64,000 nucleotides of DNA from assembly GCA_022833215.1 (NCBI GenBank), contig JAIPUZ010000086.1:25490-89489 (forward strand), read 5' to 3'. Below, in pieces: positions 1 to 9,900 of this stretch; position 1 is the first letter of the stretch, and each line of letters begins with the position of its first letter. This DNA is from Mesorhizobium sp. (GTDB lineage Bacteria; Pseudomonadota; Alphaproteobacteria; Rhizobiales; Rhizobiaceae). The translations under genes were made by a program, and so were the position numbers. The notes below the pieces were generated by a model. The model worked only from the letters and a program-made list of their open reading frames with translations, was not told the DNA's origin and did not search any database.

Positions 1-1
1 C

Positions 2-2701
2 TCCGCCGCCGACGCCATCTGGCTGGCGCGCGATCTGGCCGACCTGATGGACGAGGTGGAGACGGAGGGCTCCGACTGGGCCAAGCTTGCCGATCTCGTC
101 ACCGGCAACCTTGCCGGCTGGTGGCAGGTGACGCTGGACTTCCTCGGCATCGCCAGCCGGCACTGGCCGCTGATCCTTGCCGAGCGCGACCGTTCCAACC
201 CCGCCGCGCATCGCAGCGCGCTGATCCGTTTCGAGGCGGAACGCCTGCTGCGCAATCCACCCGCCGGCCCGGTGATCGCCGCAGGCTCGACCGGCTCTAT
301 CCCCGCCACGGCGGAACTGCTCAAGGTCATTTCCCGCCTGCCGAACGGAGCGGTGGTGCTGCCGGGCTTCGACGCCGCGCTCGACGCGGCTTCGCTGGCC
401 GCCATCTCCGCCCCGGAGGCGCGGCCGGCGCTGCTCGGCCATCCGCAATACGGCCTCGTCAAGCTGGCGGGCAAGACCGGCGTCGCCCGCGACGAGATCG
501 CGCCGCTCGGTGTCCCCTCGCCCGCGCTTGGACTGCGCAATCGGATCGTCAGCGAGGCGTTGCGCCCGGCCGACACGACGGAGCTGTGGCCGCAGACGCG
601 CAAAGGCTTCAGCGATGCGGATATGACCACGGCGCTCGAAGGCGTGACCGTGCTGGAAGCGCCGAACGAGCGCGACGAGGCCACCGCGATTGCCGTGGCG
701 CTGCGCCATGCCGTGAGCGTTCCCGGCAAGCGGGCAGCACTTGTGACGGGCGACCGGGCGCTGGCCCGGCGCGTCTCTGCCGAACTGCTGCGCTTCGGCA
801 TCAAGGCCGACGATTCCGGCGGCACGCCGCTTGCCAACACGCCGCCCGCAGCACTGCTGCGCCTTGCAGCACAGGCCGCCTTCCGCCCCGGCGACCCGCT
901 GCCGCTGCTGGCGCTGGTCAAGCACCCGCTGCTTTCGCTCGGGCTGGAGCGCCCACCCGTGCGCCACGCGGCGGAACTGGTCGAGCTTGCCGCGCTGCGC
1001 GGCGGCACCGGACGCCCCGACATCGCCAGCTTTGCCGACCTTTTCGAGCGGCGGCTGTCCGCGCCCGGTGACGGCGGGCGCGAGCCGTTCTGGTTCGCGC
1101 GGTTTCCGGCGCGGCGCATCGAGGAGGCGATCGCCATCGTCCGACGCCTCGTCGAGGCGCTCGGGCCCCTGCTCGAACTGCGCGGCCGCTCCGATCTTGG
1201 TGTGCCCCAATTCGCGGAGGCGAGCACGAAGGCGCTCGAAGCGCTTGGCCGCCATGCAGACGGCAGCGTGACAGCCCTTTATGCCGGCGATGCCGGCCAG
1301 AAGCTGGCGCAGTTGCTGCGCGATCTGGTGGCGGCGCACTCGCCCTTCACCTTCGGCGCCGACGAATGGCCGGACGTGCTGGACGCCCTGCTCGCCCCCG
1401 AAACGGTGAAGCCGCGGCAGGGCACCGACCGCGCAATCGCCATATGGGGCGCGCTGGAGGCACGGCTTCAGCATGTCGACACGCTGGTCGTCGGCGGCCT
1501 CAACGAAGGGGTGTGGCCACGCAAGCCCGAGAGCGACCGCTTCATGTCGCGGCTGATGAAGGGCGGGCTCGATCTCGAACCGCCGGAGCGGCGCATCGGC
1601 CTTGCCGCGCACGATTTCCAGATGGCGATGGGCACGCAAAAGGTGGTGCTGGCGCGCGCGCTGCGCTCCGGCGATGCACCGGCCGTGCCATCGCGCTGGC
1701 TGCAACGCCTGCTCACCTTCACCGGCAAGGACCATGCCGCCATCCTGCGCCGGCGCGGCGAGCAACTGCTTTCGTGGGCACGCACGCTGGACGACGCGCC
1801 GCGCGTCGACTTCGCCCCGCGCCCCTGCCCCAAACCACCCACAGAGGTTCGCCCGAAGCATTTTTCCGTCACGGAGATCGAGACGCTGCGGCGCGACCCC
1901 TACGCCGTCTATGCCCGCCGCATCCTCGGCCTTCATGCGCTCGACCCGGTGATCCGCGATCCGGGGGCTGCCGAACGCGGCACGCTGTTCCACGCCATTC
2001 TGCATCGCTTTTCCATGCAGGCCGATCCTGCCGCGCCGGATGCGCTGGAAAAACTGGTGCAGGCTGGCCGTGACTGCTTTGCCGAAGCCGAACTGCCACA
2101 GGATGTCGAGGCGGTGTGGTGGCCGCGCTTCGAGACACTGGCGGGAAACATCATCGCGTGGGAGCGCGGCCGCTTCGACGTGTTGTCGCGCCATGCCGAG
2201 GCGCGTGCGGAAAAGACGGTCGTAGGCGCAACCGGCGTCACGCTGTCGGGCTATGCCGACCGCGTCGACCTTTTGACCGGCAACATGGCCGACATTCTCG
2301 ACTACAAGACTGGCTCGTCGCCCTCCAAGGTGCAGGCGCACACGCTGCTTGCACCGCAACTCGCGCTTGAAGCCGCGCTGCTGAGACGCGGTTCCTTCCG
2401 CGATCTGGGCAACCGCGAGCCGGCCGACCTCGCCTTCATCCGCCTGCGCGCCAATGGCGAGGTGGAGCCCGAATCCATCCTCAGGCACGGCAAGACGATC
2501 CGTTCCGGCAGCGAGTTGGGCGAGGATGCGTGGGCGCGGCTGGAAAAGCTGCTCTACCACTATGCCAACCCGGCCACCGGCTATCTGTCGCGGGCGCTGC
2601 CCTTCCGCGAGGGCGAGACGGATGGCGACTACGACCATCTGGCGCGCGTGCTGGAATGGTCGGCCGGCGGCGACGGTGCAGGCGAAGGGGGAGAGGAATG
2701 A
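2..2701 (+). CDS. addB: AddB, double-strand break repair helicase-nuclease subunit (5' end outside window)
   Basis: This is the C-terminal 900 or so residues of AddB, the partner of AddA in the alphaproteobacterial equivalent of RecBCD, which resects double-strand DNA ends for RecA. The frame is open to the first base of the window, so the start lies upstream; the first in-frame ATG, at 47, is not taken as the start. The inactivated-helicase middle region is followed by a C-terminal PD-(D/E)XK nuclease domain with the motif ILDYKTG about 750 residues after that ATG. The cysteine triad that binds an iron-sulfur cluster in Bacillus AddB is not visible; only two scattered Cys occur in the C-terminal half. 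The stop overlaps the addA start by 4 bases (ATGA), so the two are translationally coupled. Confidence 0.93.
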   Translation, partial: SAADAIWLARDLADLMDEVETEGSDWAKLADLVTGNLAGWWQVTLDFLGIASRHWPLILAERDRSNPAAHRSALIRFEAERLLRNPPAGPVIAAGSTGSIPATAELLKVISRLPNGAVVLPGFDAALDAASLAAISAPEARPALLGHPQYGLVKLAGKTGVARDEIAPLGVPSPALGLRNRIVSEALRPADTTELWPQTRKGFSDADMTTALEGVTVLEAPNERDEATAIAVALRHAVSVPGKRAALVTGDRALARRVSAELLRFGIKADDSGGTPLANTPPAALLRLAAQAAFRPGDPLPLLALVKHPLLSLGLERPPVRHAAELVELAALRGGTGRPDIASFADLFERRLSAPGDGGREPFWFARFPARRIEEAIAIVRRLVEALGPLLELRGRSDLGVPQFAEASTKALEALGRHADGSVTALYAGDAGQKLAQLLRDLVAAHSPFTFGADEWPDVLDALLAPETVKPRQGTDRAIAIWGALEARLQHVDTLVVGGLNEGVWPRKPESDRFMSRLMKGGLDLEPPERRIGLAAHDFQMAMGTQKVVLARALRSGDAPAVPSRWLQRLLTFTGKDHAAILRRRGEQLLSWARTLDDAPRVDFAPRPCPKPPTEVRPKHFSVTEIETLRRDPYAVYARRILGLHALDPVIRDPGAAERGTLFHAILHRFSMQADPAAPDALEKLVQAGRDCFAEAELPQDVEAVWWPRFETLAGNIIAWERGRFDVLSRHAEARAEKTVVGATGVTLSGYADRVDLLTGNMADILDYKTGSSPSKVQAHTLLAPQLALEAALLRRGSFRDLGNREPADLAFIRLRANGEVEPESILRHGKTIRSGSELGEDAWARLEKLLYHYANPATGYLSRALPFREGETDGDYDHLARVLEWSAGGDGAGEGGEE

Positions 2702-5700
2702 AATATCCGATCCCCACCGATACTGCGCTGGCGCAGGCGCGCGCCTCCGACCCCGCCAATTCGGCATGGGTGTCGGCCAATGCCGGCTCCGGCAAGACGC
2801 ATGTGCTGGCCCAGCGCGTCATCCGGCTGCTGCTGCGCGGCACGGAGCCGTCGAAAATCCTGTGCCTGACCTACACGCGCGCGGCGGCCGCCAACATGTC
2901 GAACCGCGTCTTTTCCACGCTGTCGGAATGGACCGCGCTGGACGAGGCCGAGCTTGCGAAGCGCATCGAGGCCATGGACGGGCGGCGGCCCGACGCCGAG
3001 ACCTTGCAGCGCGCGCGCCGCCTGTTCGCCGAGGCGCTCGAAACGCCGGGCGGGCTGAAGATCCAGACCATCCACGCCTTCTGCGAGGCGGTGCTGCACC
3101 AGTTCCCGCTCGAGGCGAACATCGTCGCCCATTTCCAGATGCTGGACACCCAGATGGAACAGGCGCTGGTGGCCGCAGCGCGGCGCGACATGATCGCCGG
3201 GGCGGTCGGCGGAGCGAGCGCGGAACTGACCGAAGCCTTCGCCACCGTGCTTGCGCGCGGCGGCGAAACCGGGCTCGACGCGCTGCTTTCCGAGATCGTG
3301 GGAAAGCGCGAGTCGCTTCGTGAATTTCTCGGAAAGATCGGCGGGACGGCCACCGGGTTCGGGCCGCTTTTCGAGGAATTCGGCTTCGGCCCCGATGACA
3401 GCGAGGCCGATATTGCCGGCTCTGTCTGGCCGCTGCCGGGATTCGGGCCAGACGACATGGCAAAGCTCGACGCGCTTTCCCTGCAACTGGGAGCCAACCG
3501 CGCGCGGGGCTCCCTCGTGGACGATGCGCTCATCGCCTTCGCGGAGCCCGATCCCATGCCGCGCCTTGCGGCCTTGCAGAAATCCTTCCTGAGCGGCAAG
3601 GGCGAAGCCTACAAGCCGGACTGGCTGTTTTCCAAGGCGCTGCTCGCCGCCATGCCGGATCTGCCCGAACGCTATCTCGCCGCCACCGAGACGATTGCCG
3701 CCGTCTGCGACCGGCTGGCGCTCTACCGCATGGTGAAGGGCTCTACCTCGGCGCTCACGATAGCCGACTGGCTGATCCGTCGCTACGAGGAGCTGAAGCG
3801 GGCGCGCGGGCTTCTCGACTTCAACGACCTCATCACCCGCACCGTCAACCTGCTCAAGCGCCCGGAAGCCGGCGCATGGGTGCAGTACAAGCTCGATCAG
3901 GGCATCGACCACATCCTGCTCGACGAGGCGCAGGACACCAGCCCCGAGCAATGGGACGTGGTCAAGAAGCTGGCCGAGGAGTTCTTCTCCGGCGAGAGCG
4001 CGCGCGACAATATCCTGCGCACCATCTTCGCCGTCGGCGACGAAAAGCAGTCGATCTACTCCTTTCAGGGCGCCGCGCCGGATTCGTTCGCCGAAAGCAA
4101 GGTCGAGTTCGCCGGGCGCGTGCGCGCCGCCAGCCGTGAGTTCGCCGACCTCAAGCTGACCTTCTCCTTCCGTTCCAGCGAGGATGTGCTGCGCGCGGTG
4201 GACCGTGTCTTCGCGGATGCAGAGGTAAGGCGCGGCATCAGCCATGATCCCGAACCGCTCGACCACAAGGCGATCCGCAACGACGCGCCGGGCTATGTGG
4301 AAGTGTGGCCCACGCTGGGCGCGGATCAGGTGGAGGAGCCGGACGACTGGACGCTGCCGGTCAACCACGCCAGCGCGCCGGCCGTGCGGGTGGCCGAGCA
4401 TGTCGCCGCCACCATCAAGAACTGGCTGGACAGCGGCGACATCCTCGAAGGCAAGGGCCGGCCGCTGCGCGCCGGCGACGTGCTGGTGCTGGTGCGCAAG
4501 CGCGACCGCTTCATCCACGCGCTCTCAAAAAGCCTGAAGGAAAAGGGCGTGCCGGTGGCCGGCGCGGACCGGCTGAGCCTGCCCGGCCATATCGCCGTGA
4601 AGGACCTTGCAGCACTTGGCCGCTTCCTCGTCCAGCCGCAGGACGATCTTTCGCTCGCCGCCGTGCTGCGCTCACCGGTCTTCGACCTGCCCGAAGAACG
4701 CCTGTTCGACCTCGCGGCGGGGCGCGAGCGCAGCCAGCCGCTGATCCAGTCGCTGCGCCGCCACGCGGAAACGGACACGCAACTGGCCGGCATTGCCGAC
4801 ACGCTCGAGCGTTGGGCGAGCGAGGCGGCCTTCAGGCCGGTGTTCGAGTTCTACGCCGGCCTTCTGGCGCGCGACGGCGTGCGCCGGAAGATGATCGCGC
4901 GGCTGGGGCCGGAAGCCGGCGACATACTGGACGAGTTCCTGAACTTTTGCCTCGCCGAGGAACGTACCGGCCTGCCCGGTCTCGATTCCTTCCTTTCCAC
5001 GCTGGAGAATGCCGGCCCGGAGGTGAAGCGGGAGATGGACCAGACCCGCGACGAGGTACGCATCATGACGGTGCATGCCTCCAAGGGTCTCGAAGCGCCG
5101 GTGGTGTTCCTTGTCGATGGCGGCACGCGCGCCTTCAGCGACCAGCACCTGCCGCGCCTGATGCCGTTCGAAAGCTCCGGCCAGCACTGGCGCGGCCGCG
5201 GCTATCTGTGGCGTTCCGATGCCGAAGTCGCCAACGCCGTCTCGCGCGGAGCGGCGGAAAAGGCCCGAGACCTCGCCGACGACGAATATCGCCGCCTGCT
5301 CTATGTGGCCATGACGCGCGCCGAGGACCGGCTGATCGTGGCCGGATATCACGGCAAGCGCGAGCCCGGCGACGGCACCTGGCACCGCATCGTCAGCCGC
5401 GCGCTGGCTGCCGCGCCGGAAACGCGCGAACTCGTGCACCCCGTCAGCGGCGAGACGGTGCATCGCTTCCACGCCACCGGCCTGCCGCCGCTGACATCCG
5501 CGCAGGCTGGCGCAGACCCCGTCAGGGACGATTTTGCGCCGCTGCCCGCCATGCTGTTCGACAGGCTGGACGACGACGAGGAACTGCCGCGCCCGCTTTC
5601 GCCCTCCGGCGCATCGGCTCTGATCGAGGAGGACGGCATGGAGCCGGCTGTCGACCCGCGCTCCCCGGTGCTGGAAGCGGAAGAGGAGCCGTCGCTGGCG

Positions 5701-6216
5701 ATTGCGCGCGGGCTCGCCACCCACAAGCTGTTGCAGATGCTGCCGGGCATGGCCGCCGCAGACAGGCTTGCGGCGGCCCGGCGCTATCTGGCGCGCGCCG
5801 GTGCGGACTGGAACGAGCGCGAGCGCGATCACGTGCTTTCCGCCGTCATGGGCGTGCTCGACGACCAGCGCTTCGCGCCCATCTTCGCGGTGGGTTCACG
5901 TGCCGAAGTGGCGCTCATGGGCAGCCTGAAGGTGAAGGGAAAGCAACGCTCCGTCTCGGGCAAGATCGACCGGCTGGCGGTCACGCCGGACAGGGTGCTG
6001 ATCGTCGACTACAAGACCAATCGCCCCCCGCCGGCCACACTGGCGCAGGTTCCCGATGCCTATGTGTTGCAGCTTGGGCTTTACCGGGAGTTGCTGAAGC
6101 CGCTCTATCCCGGCCGCGGGATCGTGGCGGCGCTGCTGTTCACAGAAGCCCCGCGCCTGATCGAGCTGACGGCAGAAGCGATGGACGCCGCCCTTGCCCG
6201 ACTCACCCTGTCGTGA
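2698..6216 (+). CDS. addA: AddA, double-strand break repair helicase-nuclease subunit
   Basis: This 1172-residue protein is the active UvrD-type 3'-5' helicase and second nuclease of AddAB. A Walker A motif (NAGSGKT) lies near residue 30, the Walker B/motif II (LLDEAQD) near 410, and helicase motifs GDEKQSIYSFQGA and TVHASKGLEAPVVFL follow. The C-terminal PD-(D/E)XK nuclease carries LIVDYKTNRPP near residue 1100. The frame is open further upstream, but the ATG at 2698 is chosen because it overlaps the addB stop as ATGA and gives the usual N-terminus just before the Walker A motif. Length and domain order are normal for the family, and the reading frame is intact. Confidence 0.96.
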   Translation: MKYPIPTDTALAQARASDPANSAWVSANAGSGKTHVLAQRVIRLLLRGTEPSKILCLTYTRAAAANMSNRVFSTLSEWTALDEAELAKRIEAMDGRRPDAETLQRARRLFAEALETPGGLKIQTIHAFCEAVLHQFPLEANIVAHFQMLDTQMEQALVAAARRDMIAGAVGGASAELTEAFATVLARGGETGLDALLSEIVGKRESLREFLGKIGGTATGFGPLFEEFGFGPDDSEADIAGSVWPLPGFGPDDMAKLDALSLQLGANRARGSLVDDALIAFAEPDPMPRLAALQKSFLSGKGEAYKPDWLFSKALLAAMPDLPERYLAATETIAAVCDRLALYRMVKGSTSALTIADWLIRRYEELKRARGLLDFNDLITRTVNLLKRPEAGAWVQYKLDQGIDHILLDEAQDTSPEQWDVVKKLAEEFFSGESARDNILRTIFAVGDEKQSIYSFQGAAPDSFAESKVEFAGRVRAASREFADLKLTFSFRSSEDVLRAVDRVFADAEVRRGISHDPEPLDHKAIRNDAPGYVEVWPTLGADQVEEPDDWTLPVNHASAPAVRVAEHVAATIKNWLDSGDILEGKGRPLRAGDVLVLVRKRDRFIHALSKSLKEKGVPVAGADRLSLPGHIAVKDLAALGRFLVQPQDDLSLAAVLRSPVFDLPEERLFDLAAGRERSQPLIQSLRRHAETDTQLAGIADTLERWASEAAFRPVFEFYAGLLARDGVRRKMIARLGPEAGDILDEFLNFCLAEERTGLPGLDSFLSTLENAGPEVKREMDQTRDEVRIMTVHASKGLEAPVVFLVDGGTRAFSDQHLPRLMPFESSGQHWRGRGYLWRSDAEVANAVSRGAAEKARDLADDEYRRLLYVAMTRAEDRLIVAGYHGKREPGDGTWHRIVSRALAAAPETRELVHPVSGETVHRFHATGLPPLTSAQAGADPVRDDFAPLPAMLFDRLDDDEELPRPLSPSGASALIEEDGMEPAVDPRSPVLEAEEEPSLAIARGLATHKLLQMLPGMAAADRLAAARRYLARAGADWNERERDHVLSAVMGVLDDQRFAPIFAVGSRAEVALMGSLKVKGKQRSVSGKIDRLAVTPDRVLIVDYKTNRPPPATLAQVPDAYVLQLGLYRELLKPLYPGRGIVAALLFTEAPRLIELTAEAMDAALARLTLS

Positions 6217-6289
6217 CACAAGACCTGCTTGAATTTGGCCGGTCCCACCGCCACATATTGTTGAGCTGAACAACCGAAAGGGCTTTCGC

Positions 6290-6613
6290 ATGGCAACCGT
6301 CAAGGTCGACAAGGGCAATTTCCAGTCCGACGTGCTCGACGCAAAGGAACCGGTCGTGGTGGATTTCTGGGCCGAATGGTGCGGCCCCTGCAAGATGATC
6401 GGCCCGTCGCTGGAAGAGATTTCCAACGAGCTTGGCGGCAAGGTCAAGATCGCGAAGCTGAACATCGACGAGAACCCCGAGCTGGCCGCCCAGTTCGGCG
6501 TGCGTTCCATTCCCACGCTGATGGTCTTCAAGGACGGACAGGTGGCCGACACCAAGGTGGGCGCGGCGCCCAAGACCGCGCTGTCGCAGTGGATCAACGG
6601 CGCGCTCGCCTGA
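6290..6613 (+). CDS. trxA: Thioredoxin 1
   Basis: This 107-residue cytoplasmic thioredoxin reduces protein disulfides and is itself reduced by thioredoxin reductase. It has the canonical active site WCGPC (in AEWCGPCKM) near residue 31 and the cis-proline segment RSIPTLMVF. Length is typical. The ATG follows an AAAGGG Shine-Dalgarno sequence. It lies 73 bases after addA in the same direction, an arrangement usual in Rhizobiales. A weak TTGAAT/CATATT pair at 6229-6259, with a long 19-base spacer, could give it its own promoter; I do not list that as a feature. Confidence 0.97.
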   Translation: MATVKVDKGNFQSDVLDAKEPVVVDFWAEWCGPCKMIGPSLEEISNELGGKVKIAKLNIDENPELAAQFGVRSIPTLMVFKDGQVADTKVGAAPKTALSQWINGALA

Positions 6614-6636
6614 TCGGGATTGCATTTTCAAAAACG

Positions 6637-6664
6637 AAAGCCCGGCCATCGTGCCGGGCTTTTT
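6637..6664. terminator. Bidirectional intrinsic terminator between trxA and folC
   Basis: A perfect 8-bp stem (AGCCCGGC / GCCGGGCT) with a six-base loop is followed by TTTT on the plus strand. On the minus strand it is followed by TTTCGTTTTTG, and flanking A/T pairs extend the stem. It sits between the convergent trxA and folC genes and can serve both. Confidence 0.85.
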
Positions 6665-6740
6665 GCTGCCTGAAGCGTGTCGCGATCTTTCAGGTTCGCT
6701 CCTTACGCTTCAGGTTCCCGTTCTTGCGCATGTCGCCCTG

Positions 6741-8072
6741 TCAGGTGGGCGGCGTGCCGTTCTCCGCAAGAACCGCCCCGGCCAGATAGAGCGAACCGCC
6801 GATCAGGATGCGCGGCGGGACCTCGGCATCCTGCCATGTGTCGCGCAGCAGCATCAACGCACTGGCGACCGAGCTGACCGGCTCCGCCGACAATCCTGCC
6901 GCTTCGGCGCGGGCTGCCAGCTCGTCATTGCCGACGCTGGCATCGCTGAAGTCGACCGGCACGGTGTAGGCGTGCTTCACCAGACCGTTGAAGGCATTGA
7001 AATAGCCGCCCTGATCCTTGGTGTTGATCATGCCCGCAATCAGGAAAAGAGGGCGCGGGTCCTTGTGCTCCAGCTCGGCCAGCGCTTCCGCGATGACCAC
7101 GCCGGCAGCGGGATTGTGGCCGCCGTCGAGCCAGATGTCGGCGCCGGGCGGCGCAAGCTCCACCAGCCTGCCATGGGGCAGCTTCTGCATGCGACCCGGC
7201 CACGCCGCCGTGACCATGGCGCGGTCCACGGCATGGTCGCGCGGCTCGAAGCCGGCGGCCTTGACCGTGGCGATGGCAGCTGCGGCGTTGGCGATCTGGT
7301 GGCGGCCCGGCAGACGCGGCAGCGGCAGGTCCATCAGCCCGGCCTGGTCCTGATAGACCATGCGGCCATGCTCCTCGAAGGCGAGGAAATCCTGTCCGTA
7401 CACATAAGTCGGACAGCCGAGGCGATCGGCCGTGTCGACCAGCACCTCGAGCGCGGATTCATAAGGCTGCGATCCGATCACCACCGGGCAGCCCGGCTTG
7501 ATGATACCGGCCTTCTCGGTGGCGATCAGTTCGACGCGGTCGCCGAGATAAGCCTCATGGTCGAGCGAAACCGGCATGATGACCGAGGCCGCCGGGCGGG
7601 CGACGACGTTAGTGGCGTCGAAACGTCCTCCAAGGCCCACTTCCATGACGACCACGTCGGCGGGATGCTCCGCAAAAAGCAGGAAGCCGACAGCGGTGAG
7701 AATCTCGAACACCGTGATCTGCTGGCCGTCATTGGCCCTGGCAACGCGCGCTATCGCCTCGGCCAGCGTGGCGTCATCGACCAGCCGGCCGCCGCCGTCC
7801 GCGGCAAGGCGATAGCGCTCGTGCCAGTTGACCAGGTGCGGCGAGGTGTGGGTGTGAACCAGAAGGCCCTGCGCCTCCAGAATGGCGCGGCAGAAGGCGG
7901 CGCAGGAACCCTTGCCATTGGTGCCGGCGATGTGGATCACCGGCGGCATCAGGTCCTGCGGATTGCCGAGCTTTTCGAGCAGGCGCGACACGCGCTCCAG
8001 CGAAAGGTCGAAACCCTTCGGATGCAGCGTCATCAGATGTTCGATTTCACGGTCGGCGGAGAGCGTGGTCAT
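6741..8072 (-). CDS. folC: Bifunctional dihydrofolate synthase / folylpolyglutamate synthase
   Basis: This 443-residue Mur-ligase family enzyme adds glutamate to dihydropteroate and then to folates. The ATP-binding P-loop HIAGTNGKGS lies near residue 47, followed by the THTSPHLVNWHERY segment expected in FolC. Further on are the family's GGRFDATN and DGGHNP motifs, the latter near residue 310 in the Mur-ligase C-terminal domain. Length is normal. It follows accD by 12 bases on the same strand and belongs to the trpFBA-accD-folC transcription unit that is conserved in alphaproteobacteria. Confidence 0.95.
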   Translation of the reverse strand: MTTLSADREIEHLMTLHPKGFDLSLERVSRLLEKLGNPQDLMPPVIHIAGTNGKGSCAAFCRAILEAQGLLVHTHTSPHLVNWHERYRLAADGGGRLVDDATLAEAIARVARANDGQQITVFEILTAVGFLLFAEHPADVVVMEVGLGGRFDATNVVARPAASVIMPVSLDHEAYLGDRVELIATEKAGIIKPGCPVVIGSQPYESALEVLVDTADRLGCPTYVYGQDFLAFEEHGRMVYQDQAGLMDLPLPRLPGRHQIANAAAAIATVKAAGFEPRDHAVDRAMVTAAWPGRMQKLPHGRLVELAPPGADIWLDGGHNPAAGVVIAEALAELEHKDPRPLFLIAGMINTKDQGGYFNAFNGLVKHAYTVPVDFSDASVGNDELAARAEAAGLSAEPVSSVASALMLLRDTWQDAEVPPRILIGGSLYLAGAVLAENGTPPT

Positions 8073-8084
8073 GCCGGGCTGCGA

Positions 8085-9011
8085 TCAGGCCTGTGGCCGG
8101 GCTTCCGGCGCGGCGGCGACCGGTGGCGGCAAAACCTCTGCCTCCGGCTCCTCCTGCACTTCCGGCATCTTGAGGAGCAGCCTGAGCAGGCGCGAAATCG
8201 TCTGCTTCATCTCCAGCCGCGACACGACCATGTCGACCATGCCGTGCTCCATAAGGTATTCGGCGCGCTGGAAGCCCTCGGGGAGCTTCTCGCGGATGGT
8301 CTGCTCGATGACGCGCGGGCCGGCGAAGCCGATCAGGGCTCCCGGCTCGGCGATGTGCACGTCGCCCAGCATCGCATAGGAAGCGGTGACGCCGCCGGTG
8401 GTCGGGTTGGTCAGCACCACGATATAGGGCAGCCCCGCCTCCTTGAGGCGGTCGACCACGACAGTGGTGCGGGCAAGCTGCATGAGCGACAGGATGCCTT
8501 CCTGCATGCGCGCGCCGCCGGAGGCCGCGAACAGCACCAGCGGCTGGCGGCGCTGGCGCGCCGTGTCGAAAGCGGTGATGATGGCCTCGCCCGCGGCAAG
8601 GCCGAGCGAGCCGCCCATGAAAGCGAAGTCCTGCACGGTGGCGACGACGGGCAGGCCGTCGACTTCGCCGGCGGCGTTGACGATGGCGTCATCCATGCCG
8701 GTCTTGGCGCGGGCGTCCTTGAGACGGTCCACATAGCGCTTCTCGTCGCGGAATTTCAGCGGGTCCTGCACCACTTTCGGGTTTTCCAGAACCTCGTACC
8801 TGCCGCCGTCGAAGAAGAACCTCAGACGCTCCTTGGCGGCGATCTTCATGTGATAGCCGGAGGACGGGATGACGAACTGGTTCTCTTCCAGATCCTTGTG
8901 GAAGACCATCTCGCCCGTCTCCGGATCCTTGATCCAGAGGTTCTCGGGCATTTCGCGCCGGCCGAGCATGGAATTGATCTTCGGGCGGACGTAGTTGGTG
9001 ATCCAGTTCAT
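8085..9011 (-). CDS. accD: Acetyl-CoA carboxylase carboxyltransferase subunit beta
   Basis: This 308-residue subunit pairs with AccA to transfer carboxyl from biotin to acetyl-CoA, the first step of fatty-acid synthesis. The crotonase-like core is intact, with [24 protein letters not shown] and [14 protein letters not shown]. The N-terminal zinc-ribbon region has lost all four cysteines: [11 protein letters not shown] and [10 protein letters not shown] stand where CxxC pairs occur in E. coli AccD. From memory other Rhizobiales (for example Brucella) share this, so it is a clade trait and not damage. The C-terminus has a Pro/Ala/Glu-rich tail of about 25 residues. Confidence 0.95.
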   Translation of the reverse strand: MNWITNYVRPKINSMLGRREMPENLWIKDPETGEMVFHKDLEENQFVIPSSGYHMKIAAKERLRFFFDGGRYEVLENPKVVQDPLKFRDEKRYVDRLKDARAKTGMDDAIVNAAGEVDGLPVVATVQDFAFMGGSLGLAAGEAIITAFDTARQRRQPLVLFAASGGARMQEGILSLMQLARTTVVVDRLKEAGLPYIVVLTNPTTGGVTASYAMLGDVHIAEPGALIGFAGPRVIEQTIREKLPEGFQRAEYLMEHGMVDMVVSRLEMKQTISRLLRLLLKMPEVQEEPEAEVLPPPVAAAPEARPQA

Positions 9012-9056
9012 CGTTCGGCTCCTGACCGCGACTTGATTCGGTTTGGGTTAGGGCAA

Positions 9057-9899
9057 CTATTCGGCGGCAGCAAGGCGGGCCTGACGCACACCCTGCGCAA
9101 GACCGGAGACCAGCGTGGCGACCGCCTCGGCCGGATCGGCCGTGCGCCTGCCATCCGGCCCCAGCACATTGGCCACCGCGTTGACGATAGCCGTGCCGAC
9201 CACCACGCCGTCGGCAGACGCGCCGATGGTGCGGGCCTGTTCGGCCGTCTTGACGCCGAAGCCGACGCAGACCGGCAGGTCGGTGTGCTGCTTGATGCGC
9301 CGGACCGCCTCGGCCACCTTGCCCGTATCCGCCAGCGCCGAGCCGGTGATGCCCGTCATCGACACGTAGTAGACGAAACCGGAGGTGTTCTGGAGCACCT
9401 TGGGCAGGCGCTTGTCGTCGGTGGTCGGCGTGGCGAGGCGGATGAAGTTGATGCCGGCCCTGAGCGCCGGCACGCACAGTTCCTCGTCCATTTCCGGCGG
9501 CAGGTCGACGACGATCAGCCCGTCGATGCCGGACGCCTTCGCGTCAGCGAGGAAGCGCTCGACGCCATAGATGTAGATGGGATTGTAGTAACCCATCAGA
9601 ACGATGGGGGTGTCGTCGTCATCCCTGCGGAAGTCAGCCGCCATCTGCAACGTGCGCACGAGCGTCTGGCCGCCTTTCAGCGAGCGCAGGCCAGCCGCCT
9701 GGATGGCCGGGCCATCGGCCATGGGATCGGAAAACGGCATGCCGAGCTCGATGACGTCGGCCCCGGAGCGGCCAAGCGCCTTCATGATCGACAAGGAGGT
9801 GTCGTAGTCCGGGTCGCCGCCCATGAAATAGGTGACGAGCGCCGGGCGGCCCTCTGCCTTCAGCTTCGCCATGCGGCGGTCGATGCGGGTCTCGGTCAT
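9057..9899 (-). CDS. trpA: Tryptophan synthase alpha chain
   Basis: This 280-residue TIM-barrel subunit cleaves indole-3-glycerol phosphate and passes indole to TrpB. The catalytic glutamate is seen in [16 protein letters not shown] (near residue 50), and the catalytic aspartate lies in the MGYYNPIY...DGLIVVDLP region. The phosphate-binding segment [13 protein letters not shown] is present. It starts one base after the trpB stop, so the pair is translationally coupled. Length is typical for Rhizobiales TrpA. Confidence 0.97.
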   Translation of the reverse strand: MTETRIDRRMAKLKAEGRPALVTYFMGGDPDYDTSLSIMKALGRSGADVIELGMPFSDPMADGPAIQAAGLRSLKGGQTLVRTLQMAADFRRDDDDTPIVLMGYYNPIYIYGVERFLADAKASGIDGLIVVDLPPEMDEELCVPALRAGINFIRLATPTTDDKRLPKVLQNTSGFVYYVSMTGITGSALADTGKVAEAVRRIKQHTDLPVCVGFGVKTAEQARTIGASADGVVVGTAIVNAVANVLGPDGRRTADPAEAVATLVSGLAQGVRQARLAAAE

Positions 9900-9900
9900 T

